The translations under genes and the position numbers were made by a program. The notes below the pieces were generated by a model, which saw nothing but the letters and a program-made list of their open reading frames with translations, searched no databases and was not told where the DNA came from. Shown here piece by piece: positions 21,858 to 32,030 of a stretch of DNA of 64,000 nt. Source of the DNA: Desmodesmus armatus (Eukaryota > Chlorophyta > Chlorophyceae > Sphaeropleales > Scenedesmaceae); NCBI GenBank assembly GCA_007449985.2, contig VIIQ02000312.1:20013-84012 (forward strand), given 5' to 3'. Numbering within the stretch: the stretch's first letter is position 1; each line of letters begins with the position of its first letter.

Positions 21858-22170
21858 AGGCTGGCAAGTCCTGTGTAACATATCCACCCTTGAACAATCC
21901 TGCATGTGCAGTCGTGTTGCGTTGCTAGATTGGATTGATGACAGCCTAGCTAGCCCAAAGCTGTTCCTTTCCTTGACTGGTCAAGCTCACTTTATGAGTC
22001 AAAGCTGTGATGGATAGCTGCAGCATCAACAACATCAACAGGCTGGCAAGTCCTGTGTAAACATATCCACCCTGGCACAATCTGGAGTCCCTGCGAAGTC
22101 TACCTGGTGGGGTTGACTTGGTTGCTGACAGCCTAGCTGACCCAAATCTCTCCCCTTCATACATGATCAC
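21858..22170 (+). terminator. Two tandem poly(A)-type regions downstream of GS
   Basis: TGTAA, the usual chlorophyte poly(A) signal, occurs at 21874-21878 and again at 22056-22060 in a repeated context (ggctggcaagtcctgtgtaa and catatccaccct). The region following each (gacagcctagct) is also repeated, so the presumed 3' end has been tandemly duplicated with a period of about 180 bp. Confidence 0.5.
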
Positions 22171-24109
22171 ACGTGTAAAGCTCTCTGGACCAGTTGACAC
22201 CTTGTGATGGACAGGTGCAGCGTCAGAACCGTTCCGCAAGCAACTGCATGCAACCCCCAGGACGTGTTACCATTATGCATGGCAATCAGCCCAAGCAACA
22301 CAGACCAACTGGCTAGGTTTTTGTTGCCTGGGGTGGCGGTGGGGGACCCCAGTGCTAGCTACATTGTGTTATCATCTTGTGTGTTCCCAGTGTCTCCACA
22401 GGAAATCACGCTACCTCCCCGGTTCCGGGCACTGTCTCACAGACCAACTGGCCATGTGCGCCCAATGCAGTGCCCAAATTGAGGACAGTTTGCAGCTGAA
22501 TGGTTGAGAGTTGTCCTGTCCCAGGTCAAAGAACACTGCCAATGCTTTTACAGGACTTGGGTTGCCCAGCCAAATGTCAAAGTCACCCTATGCACATGCT
22601 GCTGCTCAGTGCTGCTGCTTGAACCATTCCTGCAAACTAGCGCTTTTCCACTAGTCTCACATGGCACATCCACTAGTCTCACATGGCACATCATCAAGGG
22701 GGCTGCCAACCACCAGCACCATTTCAAACATTGTTTGAAACTTGCATATACAACCACAGCTACCGCTGAAGGAATCTCCCTCAACAGGGTGTGGTGATAA
22801 GAAAACTGTAAAGAACTACCAGTGCTTGGTGCCAGTGCTACTGCTGCTGCCAATACTGTTTACGCCGCTGCTGCAGGCAAAGAGGCTGTCGCCTATGGCC
22901 AGAACAACAAAGCCTTGATGGGCAGCGCAGCACAGGGGAGCACAGCGCTCAGCACCATGGTGACTCACCACTAGTGACTCATCAGCATGGTGACTCACCA
23001 ATAGTGACTAATAAGCAGCAAGGTGAAACAATCGTCACTAAGCGACACAGTACAGCTGCAACATATATACACAAACTGCGACAAGCAGCTGGCTGCCAAA
23101 CGCCACACTACAGCGTGTGTGTGTGCATGTGTGACGAGCCAGATGGGAACTTCGGAATGCTGACCAAAACCATGGGCTACACCAGGAGCAGCGCTCGACC
23201 CACACCAACACTGTGACAGCATATCAGCTGTTAGTCAACGACTTAAAAGAAAAGGGCGGGAGCCCTGGACCCTCTCTAAAGCAGAGGGTGAGACTAACCG
23301 GTGAGCCTCTGGCAACGGCCTGCCCAAGCCTATCGGGCCGGCAGCAGCGCTGCAACTCAACTGAGACTGGGTTTTTTGTCGCTGAGCTGCACTCTAGCAG
23401 GCGGCTGCTGGCCCTGCACCAACGACCCGCCGAGTTGGGCAATACGTTGGGCGCTGGCGAGTCAGGGGGGAGGGTCCCTACTGAACCCTTAACCCTACTA
23501 AACCCGAAACCCAAAACCCTCAACCCAGCATGATGAGCGCCGCTGTTACAGCACAGTGTGTGGAAGGGCAGTGTGTGTCTCCTTTGTGTAGGTTTCAGGT
23601 GCTGCCTCAGCCTGAATCGCCCAGAGCTGGCTGTGGCAGCAAGGCCGCCTGCTGTTCAGTGCGCTGCAAACGTACGCCTCCCTGGGAGGCGTGCCCTGTC
23701 CAGGGCTGCCAAATGAGCCATCACCGAGGGCTGGCTGCGGTAGCAAGGTCGCCTGGGCATGACGTTCAGTGTTGCCGAGGGTTGGCTGCGATCGCCTGCA
23801 GGCCAACACGCTGTGCACCGCTCCCGCAGGGAGTTGCTTCTGCCAAGGGCAGACTGCCTGCAGTAGCAGCTACAACCTTGGCAAGGTCGCCTGCTGGCTG
23901 ATATGCTGCATGCACCCCCCTGTGTTGGTTGGCATCCAAGGCTGCTTGCGCTAGCCTGTGATGATGGCGCGTACTGGCTGATGCGCCATGTCCCCCTGAG
24001 ACCCTGGCTCCTCTGCGGGCCTTTGCACAGCTTTGCCGCACCATGTACTGCAACTGTGACTGTGACTGATACGCTGCGTATGCCTCCCTGTGCGTTGCAC
24101 AAAATGTCA
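22171..24109. other. Intergenic region between GS and the dioxygenase
   Basis: The two genes converge here. No supported exon was seen. It has short tandem repeats (ccactagtctcacatggca twice at 22648-22690; a unit of about 24 bp containing atggtgactcaccaatagt at 22958-23010), a degenerate CCCTAAA-like stretch at 23483-23525, and decayed repeats of a ~70-bp unit at 23600-23960. Confidence 0.45.
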
Positions 24110-24523
24110 TCAATACGCTGCGTACGCTTCCCGGTGTAAATTGGTGTCGAAGGCTGTCAGCTTGATGTTGGTGCTGGTGAAGGCCATCTTGAGGATCAAC
24201 CGGCTGCCACGCTTCACAGGAAGCACACGGTGCTCCCAGCCCTCAGCCTACAGCAGCAGCAGCAGCAGCAGCGGCGGCAGCAGCAGCAGCAGCAGCAGCG
24301 TCAGCAAGTGGTGAAGGCCAACTTGAGAATGAGCCGGCTGCCACGCTTCACAGGAAGCACACGGTGCTCCCACCCCTCAGCCTACAGCAGCAGCAGCGGC
24401 GGCGGCAGCAGCAGCAGCAGCAGCAGCAGCGTCAGCAAGTGGTGAAGGCCATCTTGAGAATCAACCGGCTGCCACGCTTCACAGGAAGCACACGGTGCTC
24501 CCACCCCCTCAGCCTGGGGCGGC

Positions 24524-24570
<47 letters not shown>

Positions 24571-27315
24571 CAGCAGAAGCAGCAGCGCCGGCGGCGGCAG
24601 CAAGTACTGGAGTTTGTGCGACAGGCAGCAGCGGCGTTTTGAAGTGGCGGCGGGAGCAGCAGGTTCTTCCGGCAGTTCTAGCGAGGGCGCTGTGACGGCA
24701 CCGCATTCAGAATCAAATTGCTCTCAACTTCAAGGGCGGGCTTCAAAAGACTGCAGAGCCCAACCACTCATCAACGCCACACAATTTACAAGGTTGTAAG
24801 TTTCTACAAAGCAGCAGGAGACACATACACTGTCTCTCCAGCAGAGCCCCGCTGCTGCACGAAATGGCACAAAGATCCTTGGGTGCACACTAGGTGGTGT
24901 AGCTGCGGCTTGGAACAGACCACTCCATGCTGGGCAGTAACAGAATGAGCAGCACTACATATTGTACTACAGCTAGTAGATGTGCCTTTGATCAGGTGTG
25001 ACTTGGATCGGATAACCAAATGCTATAAGGGACTCACCTCAACTGCCAGCATTGAGTTTGGTTCCGTCCAGCAGCCGTGCTGCACGCCTTTGTGGTCCCG
25101 CCACTCAGTCCTACAACAGCAGCAGCGGCAGCAGTTGCGGCAGTAGCGGCAGTTACGGCAGCACACAGCAGCCGTGCTGCATGCCGTTGTGATCCTGCCA
25201 CTTAGTCTTGCACCAGCATTGGTCAGCAGTGCCACTCACGACAGCCACACCCAAAGCAGCACCAGACACGCGCACGTGCGCGCAGACACGCGCACGCGCA
25301 CGCAGGCACGCGCACACGCAGGCACGCACACAAGCACGCACCTGCTGTCGCTGGTGTTGTCGAGCGTGTAGATCAGCTCCCACTGTGGGCTGGCGTACAT
25401 CTGCTCGTCTAAGTGCCAGGGCATGCCCCCACCCCCACCCCCAACACACACATGTGCACGCACACCTATCCCAACACCGCATGCTGACTGTCTTGCCGAC
25501 CTGTTCCCAAGAAACACCCACACTGTTGCTGATCGGGACCCCCCCAAGCCCCCCCCCCCCCCCCCCACACACATACCATCCCCCGCATGCAAACAGACAC
25601 GCACCTGCTGTCGCTGGTGTTGTCGAGTGTGTATATCAGCTCCCACTGAGGGCTGGCGTACATCTGCTCGTCTAAGTGCCAGGGCATCTCTGCACCCCGA
25701 GGGTACTGCCGCAACTCAATGGGAAAGTCTGACAGGAATATGGGGAAGGCCGTCTTCAAGCGCTGCGGTGACAAAAGCAGACACATGGTGGACAAGGGCA
25801 GTGGAGCGCACACATTGATGAGGTGAATGATCACCTGGCCAGGTGGTTGGGCGAAGGGGGAGTCCGCCCCAATACACACACAACATTCCCCCCCCCCTCC
25901 CGCGAGGGCGCACGGTGCAAGTACCCCGAGGGTACTGCCGCAACTCAATGGGGAAGTCTGACAGGAATATTGGACCAAGGCCATCTTCAAGCGCTTCAAA
26001 GATGCAGGGTGAACAAGAGCAGTGGAGCACACCATTTGGTGAGGTGAATGATCACCTGGCCACCAACCAAGAGAACGGACCCCCCCCCCTCATCACCACC
26101 ACCAAACACCACAACATGACACCCCCCCCCCCTCCCCCCTCCCGCGCACTGCGCACGCATCCCGGGATTCTGCCGCAATCAATTTCGCGAGTCTGACAGA
26201 GCTACTGTGAAAGGTGTTTTCAAGCGCTGCATTGACACAGTAGCAGGTGGTGAGGGCAGGGTGGGGAGCATAACTCCTGTCATGTGTCCCGCCCTCCTGA
26301 TTGTTTTCTTGTGGACCCCTCCCCTCCAGCAACCCCACTGATGTTCACCTGCTGCAGCTGCGTGCTATGTGGCTGCTGAAGACAGCTGCAATGAGCGTAC
26401 CTCCTATCATTGGGTACCCCCCCCCCCTCCATGAATTGTGTACTCACGCCCCCCCCCCCCCCACCCCACTTTTGTTAAACCTGCCGCAGCCTGCGTGCTA
26501 TGTGTTCACTGATGCAAACACCACTGCGATCAGCGTATTTCCTGTCATGTGGTCCCCCCCCCTAAATTGTGTACTCCAGTGCCCCCCCCCCCCCACCCCC
26601 CCCCCCCCCCCACCCACCCACCGCACCCACCCACCCATATTCACCTGCTGCAGCCTGCGTGCTATGTGTTCGCTGCTGAAGACTGCCGCAATGACGTTAT
26701 CTTCCGGCACGTAGCAGCCCTTCCTGTTGACTGCTATGCAGTTCAGCTCCTTGCGCAGCTGGGGGCTCAACTTCTGTGCTGCTGCCAGCACTGCTGTGAA
26801 TTCCTCCTTGTCCAGGAAGCTTGGGATGTACTGCAGAACACGACATGTCAGCAGGGGAAGGAGGGCACCAGTGTCTTGACAACTTGAGAGTGTGATGGTG
26901 AGCACAACAGGGGCCAGGCATGCAGCTGTAGAGGGAGATGCACGAAAACATGTGGGTACCCGTACTGGGTGAACCCAGCTGTTGGCAGTTGCAGGCTGCT
27001 GCTGATAGCATAGTACTTGACTGAATGTAAGAATGATACTGACACTGGGAAATGCAATTGTTGACAGACATGATACAAAGGGTACTCAAGAAGTGCTGCT
27101 GCTACTGGTGCTACTGCTGCTGCTACTGCCGGACTGTGCGGTGTGCAGGTACTTACCACCACCTTTGGAGGCGCTAATCTAGCACTGACTTGTAGTCTTC
27201 GTTGCCTGCCTGTGTGACAGCAGGCTCGAGCTCTGCTGGGAGCCCGTGCAGCTGCATTTGGCCTGTGCTGCTGTTGCAGCATAGTGCGACGTAGTAGGGC
27301 ACTCTGGGGCATCAA
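24110..27315 (-). CDS. 2-oxoglutarate/Fe(II)-dependent dioxygenase, short, organelle-targeted
   Basis: Five exons: 27315-27157, 26830-26645, 25762-25605, 25110-25038 and 24247-24110, all phase-consistent, giving 237 residues. The first 53 residues (MMPQSALLRRTMLQ..., many Arg/Ala/Gln, no acids) look like a plastid or mitochondrial targeting peptide. The core has YIPSFLDKEEF near residue 54, the iron ligands in PWHLDEQ (H and D), a second His in GWEHRVLPV, and an Arg in KRGSRLILKMAF in the place that normally binds 2-oxoglutarate. This is the order expected for the double-stranded beta-helix of the superfamily. The substrate is unknown. Every exon has partial tandem copies in its introns. The start lies 311 bp from that of the divergent transporter gene. 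Confidence 0.82.
24166..24567 (-). repeat. Three copies of dioxygenase exon 5 start, separated by CAG tracts
   Basis: A unit of about 75 bp coding for EGWEHRVLPVKRGSRLILKM occurs at 24170-24250 (functional), 24310-24385 and 24441-24515, nearly identical. (CAG)n tracts of growing length fill the gaps, the largest at 24526-24567. Confidence 0.9.
25045..25230 (-). repeat. Two copies of dioxygenase exon 4 start
   Basis: The functional exon (25110 downwards) codes TEWRDHKGVQHGCWTEP. An upstream copy at about 25160-25225 codes TKWQDHNGMQHGC and then reaches a stop. Confidence 0.85.
25334..26240 (-). repeat. Repeated dioxygenase exon 3 end (two copies) and exon 3 start (three copies)
   Basis: The 3' half of exon 3 with its donor (PWHLDEQMYASPQWELIYTL) is intact at 25605-25690 and again at 25343-25425 in the downstream intron. 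The 5' half with its acceptor (RLKTAFPIFLSDFPIE) is intact at 25685-25766 and decayed at 25918-25999 and 26155-26235 in the upstream intron. Poly-C stretches accompany the copies. Confidence 0.88.
26341..26710 (-). repeat. Three copies of dioxygenase exon 2 end with donor
   Basis: The segment around the donor of exon 2 (tcacctgctgcagcctgcg and gtgctatgtg, 26641-26705) recurs at about 26344-26405 and 26478-26545 with more mismatches. Runs of C longer than 15 nt occur next to the copies. Confidence 0.82.
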
Positions 27316-27626
27316 CTACGGCCAATTGAGGTGAATGCAGATGTGTGTGCATTAGATGCACATGGTGGGGTGTCCCATCTGGGAGCTGGTGCCTGGGCCC
27401 AAGACAGATGACAAATTGTGGAAAGGTCAATGCAAGGTCTGGTCATGCACGCATCGTACAGTGTTTCAATTGAGTCTTCGTGGCGACCTGTGGATTTTGT
27501 TTGTGCTGCCGTGAAGCTGACACACTCCTCGCAACTGAAACCGACATGTGCCTGCACACTCAGCGACTGGGTGCCCTTGTTTAGTATATCATAGTGCTCC
27601 GATGTCTCTGTGACACAGCCAGCGCC
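27316..27626. promoter_or_regulatory. Divergent promoter of dioxygenase and ENT-like transporter
   Basis: Only 311 bp separate the two start codons, which point away from each other. No TATA box stands out. Shared control of the two genes is an inference from spacing. Confidence 0.5.
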
Positions 27627-30600
27627 ATGAGAACCGCTGCTCACGGCCCTAGGGGCCACCACAGCAGTAAAGGAGCCTTGGACTGGGTGGACCCTTTGTG
27701 CTTCTTTCTAGTTGCGGTGAGTCTGCAGCACAAACGTTGCAGCATCTCCAGTCGTTCGTGACACGCTGTTTGCAGCAGCAGACGCTCAGCATGCTTACAT
27801 CTGGGGCTCAGCAGTGGGTGTCACCCGACCAGCCTGTAGGATATGTTGCTGCACCACCCCGCCTGCTGCATCAGTAGAGGTGCACCTCACGCATGCACAG
27901 CCATAATCAGCAACGAAATGGATGCAACATGACCGCAAAAAGGTTGCCAGCCCACCAGGGATGTCCGTGCGCCAGCACATGTGCTGTACAGTACAGCACA
28001 CCATGGAAAGCCCTCACTGCAGGAATGGGTTCCTGCCCTGCATGATGCATCCCTTCCTGCTCTGGATATCCATGCCACTCAGTTGCAGACAATAGTGTGC
28101 AGCAATTGGCGCAAGCATACTACAGCACAGTGCTCAGTACAATCACTCAACCCGCAGCACAGCAGACGTGCCAGCACAGCCCATGCACCTTTCCCGCCAT
28201 GTCTCCTGCAGAGGCCCGCACTTTCCCAGCACAACAGGCGCACCCCCCCCCCCCCAGCACAGTCCTCGCATGCATGCAACTCAACAGCAACTTTTTCCCG
28301 CCTTTTTTCCTGCAGGTCGGCTACAAGGTGCCATGGACCGCAATATCCTCGCTGCTGCATCAGTTCAACCAGCAGTTCCAGCAGCCAAAGGTGCTGCTGT
28401 GGCTCAACCTGACTTACTTCATGCCAAGCATTCCAGCACTGCTGCTGCACAGCAGTCTGCAGGATATTCTGGAGCAAAAGCTGGGAGTGCCAAAAGCAGC
28501 TGTGGCACGGTAAGAAGGGTGTGAGGGTGCAGGCTGCATTATGTGAAGGTCTGCTGTACTGTAAACGGATACGCGCACACTACTGAGCTCAGCACACCCC
28601 AGCAACCCATATGGCAGTCAGTCAGAGGCGCGTGGGTGAGCTCAACAGCACGTGGACATCAGGCTACGTGCGCAGTCGCCTGCTGGCCACTCCATGTGGC
28701 CACGGCAGTTGTGGCACTGCTTGGCCCGCTGGCATACATGGGTTCATTCATGCATGGAGTGCCTAGCTCGCGGGCAGTCAGAGGCGCATGTGTGAGGGCA
28801 ACGGGCCACGCGCGCGGTCGCATGCTGGCCAGCAGCAGTTTGCCAGGTGTTACACACATCAGTCTAACTACTATCACACAGTGACTGGCCCTTGTACTGC
28901 CTCCTGTGCTGCCTCCTGCTATCTCACGTCGACCTAACGGCACTCCTTGCATTGCTGCTGCATCCTGCACGTCTGTCCTGCTGTCCTGCTGCAGCTTCGT
29001 CTTTGGACTGGGGAGCCTAGCAGGCCTATGCCTGGCGCTCCCTGCCTGTAGCAACAGCCTGTCAGCCCTGCTCACCGTCACAGCAGCAGTGGGTGTGGCC
29101 TACAGTGTCGCCTTTGGCACATCGCACCAGCTGGTGCCTCGCTTCACTCAGCGCAGCACAGTGGCGCTCAACACAGGTAGGTGTGCGGGGGCAGTCACAG
29201 GAGATGGAGCATTGAACATGTAGTGTGCTTGTCATAAGCAGAGTCAGGTTCAGGGAGCGGGTGGGTGAGCAAAGGTCAGGTTGATTCACGCCTTCCTTCA
29301 TACAGCGCACGCAGCGCAGCACAGTGGCGCTCAACACAGGTAGGTGTGCAGGGGCAGTCAAAGGGGTGGGGGCTTTGAAAATGGAGGCGTTTTCATTGGG
29401 GAAGCTGTGCCTCTGCCTCCCGGCGGTTGAATGTACTCGGCTATTGTGTTGGTGGCCAGCCAGAGAGGGTCCGCTCCCCGGCCCTCTTGCAAAGACATGG
29501 AGTGTGATGGTTCACGCGCAAGCAGCGGGTGGGGTGCGCGAAGGGCAGGGTAGTTTGCGTCTTCCTTCACACAGCGCAGCGCAGTGGCTCTCAGCGCAGG
29601 TTCGTGTGCAGCCCAAGCAGGGGGGGAAGTGTTTGCTTTTGCACTTGCTGAACCAGCCACGTGTGCTGGAGGCAATTGCTGGCGCTGCTGCGGCATGCTG
29701 TGCTCTGCTGTAATGTACGCGTAACATGGCGTGCTGTGCTGTGGGCTGCCTGCTGTCCGGTACTGTACGTGTGGACACTGTGATTCTTGCTAAGCTGTGC
29801 GCAATCATGCTGTGCAGCGTCACACACAATCTTGCGTATTGTGTACCCATGCTGTGCTGTGTACTGTGTGCTGCGCCCTCTGCCCCACAGGCTTTGTCAG
29901 CTGCGGGGTGGTGGTCCTCTTGGCAGACCTGCTCCTCAAACCCCACTCAGCCCACTACACCCCAGCAGCCCTGCAACGCCTCTTCCAGGTCGCAGCCCTG
30001 CAAACATTAGTGGGCCTGCTCTCTGCAGTGCTGCTGCTGCGGCGCAACTGGCGGCGGCTGCAGGCAGCCGGCAAGCAGCAGCAGCACCAGGTCATTGGTG
30101 TACTGCCGGCGAATAGTAGCGGTCTGTTTGGGCGTGTTGGTTCCGGCAGCAATGGCAGCGGCCGGCAGCTGCTGCTGCCGCCGCGTGGGAGCGTCTTAGG
30201 GGCGACTGGAGGTGCAGCAGCGGTTGGAGGCGGTGCGATAGGGTTTAGGCACGTGAGCCACAACAGCAGCGGCAGCAGTATGACAGCGGGATACCAGGGG
30301 TATGGCAGCGCGCACAGCAGCTTCAGCAGCCAGCAGCAACCCGAGCTGTATCAGCAGCAGCAGCAGTGGGACACTCTCAAAATGAACAGTGACAGTCAGG
30401 GTATGAACGAGGGCTGCTCAGCATCTGGCATCAGTGTACATGTGACTGTCGGCAGCGACGACGGCAGCAGCAGCAGTGGCAGCAGCCTGGCCCACGGCCA
30501 ATCTGGCCCAGCCGTGGGCCAGGTGGCTTCCGGGACCTCCTCCCATTGGGACCTGGCCCACCCAAAGAAGCCGCGGATCAGCAGCAGCAGCAGCAAGGGC

Positions 30601-32030
30601 GGAGGGCTGGTGCGCAGGCTGCAGCCGCTGCTGCTGCTTCTGCAGCTGGCGTGGCGTATCTGGCCGGCATGGTTGGCGCTGCTGATGTCAGTTGGCAGCA
30701 GCATGCTGCTGTTCCCGCTGTTTACATGCGTCAACACGTCTGGGCGCCTGGGGGAGCGATTGCCACAGGTGAACATGGGGAAGGGATACGGAGTGCAGGG
30801 GGGGGGAGTAATATGGTGAGCTTGTGAGTAGAGATGTGTATCGTGGGTGAGGTGGTTGCAGGGATGTGGGGCATGTTTTCCGCACGATTCCCACCACAGT
30901 TGCAGTAGTTGGCTCGGCAAGGCCCCAACAACTGGCTCAGTAGGATGAATCAGTGCCTGGAGGAAAGGCCGCCAGGCGCGCTGTCAGTGTGGGTGGGAAC
31001 ATGTCATGGCCAGGCAAGCGTCCAGTGTAGCAGTGCTGGCCTTACTTTGGGCGCATACATGTGCAAATGCGTGCAGAGTAACTCTCTTGCACTACAGCTC
31101 CCATTGGTTCCGCTGCTGCCGCCACCGCCGCTGCTGCTGCTGCTGCTGCTGCAGATCCTGTTCTATGCCCGACTGCTGGGAGACATCCTGGGCCGCATGG
31201 TCCCGCCAGCCTGGCAGTTGAGCAGCAGCAGGGCAGTACTGTCCGCCGCCTTCCTCAAAACCAAGCTGCTGGTCATTTTAGTGCCTGCAATCCTGCAGCC
31301 CAGCCTTGTAGGTGGGGACCTGCCCCTCGCCGCTCTCGTTGCGCTCAATTGGTGGCTCTCTGGGTACATAAACACGGGGGCGTACCTGCTTGCACCCCGC
31401 CTGGCGACATTCGAGGCAGCCGGTATCACTGGAGGACTCAAGGGGCTCAGCACTGGCAGGGGAAGTGGCAAGGGTAGCGCGGGTTCAGGGGGCGTGGGAT
31501 CGGGTCGTAGCCGCGGGTGGGGTTTGTTAGGGTTGTTAGGGTTCAGGCGGCGAGCTAAGTTAGCAGTGACAGGGAAGGACCATGGCAGCGGCAGCAGCGG
31601 CCGCAGCCGAGGGGGTCCGGATGGTGTGTTGGGGGGTTTGGGGTCTGCAGCGTTGCGTAGCAAGGCTGGTGCAGTGATGTCGTTCTGTTTCCAGGCTTCC
31701 TGTCTTCTAGGGCTGCTAGCGGCCTGGTTAGTGCAGGAGGTGCTGCACGAAGCTGGGCACCCAGCCTTTGCAGGGGCAGGGAAGGCGGCCGGGGTGGCAG
31801 CAGCAGCAACAGCAGCGTTGAAGGTGGCAGGGCTCCATCACAGCAGGGGACCCCTAGCAGCAGCAGCAGGGGTGGGAGCAGGAGCAGGGGGAGGGGATGC
31901 TGGGGGCTTGTCTGATGTGGCGGGCTTCGGAGGGGATGCGTCGGCAGGTGGGAGTGTGGGCGCAGCAGCAGCGGCATTTGCAGCTGCAGCGGCCGCAGTG
32001 GTGGGAGGGAGCTCGCCGCCTGCTACGTAG
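27627..32030 (+). CDS. Equilibrative nucleoside transporter (ENT/SLC29)-like membrane protein
   Basis: Exons 27627-27716, 28316-28509, 28995-29176, 29891-30768 and 31155-32030 join in phase to give about 739 residues. ENT-type features: TM1 spanning the exon 1/2 junction (DPLCFFLVA, then VGYKVPWTAI, in place of the family's LLPWN), a motif GVAYSVAFGTSHQLVPRF in the TM4-5 region, and FYARLLGDILGR near residue 450, which fits the family motif FN..D..GR. About ten hydrophobic segments can be drawn. Two long Ser/Gln/Gly-rich insertions, at about residues 205-385 and 540-640, make it much longer than the usual 400-480. The last ~100 residues are Ala/Gly-rich. Likely substrate class is nucleosides or nucleobases, inferred from the family. 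It is a divergent member. Confidence 0.7.
29147..29610 (+). repeat. Three copies of ENT-like exon 3 end with donor
   Basis: The exon 3 end (cagcgcagcacagtggcg and ctcaacacag, then gtaggtgtg, 29150-29185) recurs at 29311-29348 almost unchanged and at 29571-29612 with more changes. The following intron bases (ggggcagtca) repeat as well. Confidence 0.88.

Noticed and set aside
25860..26630. Long poly-C runs as a regulatory element
   Set aside because: They occur beside every exon copy here and are better explained as part of the duplicated, slippage-prone intron sequence.
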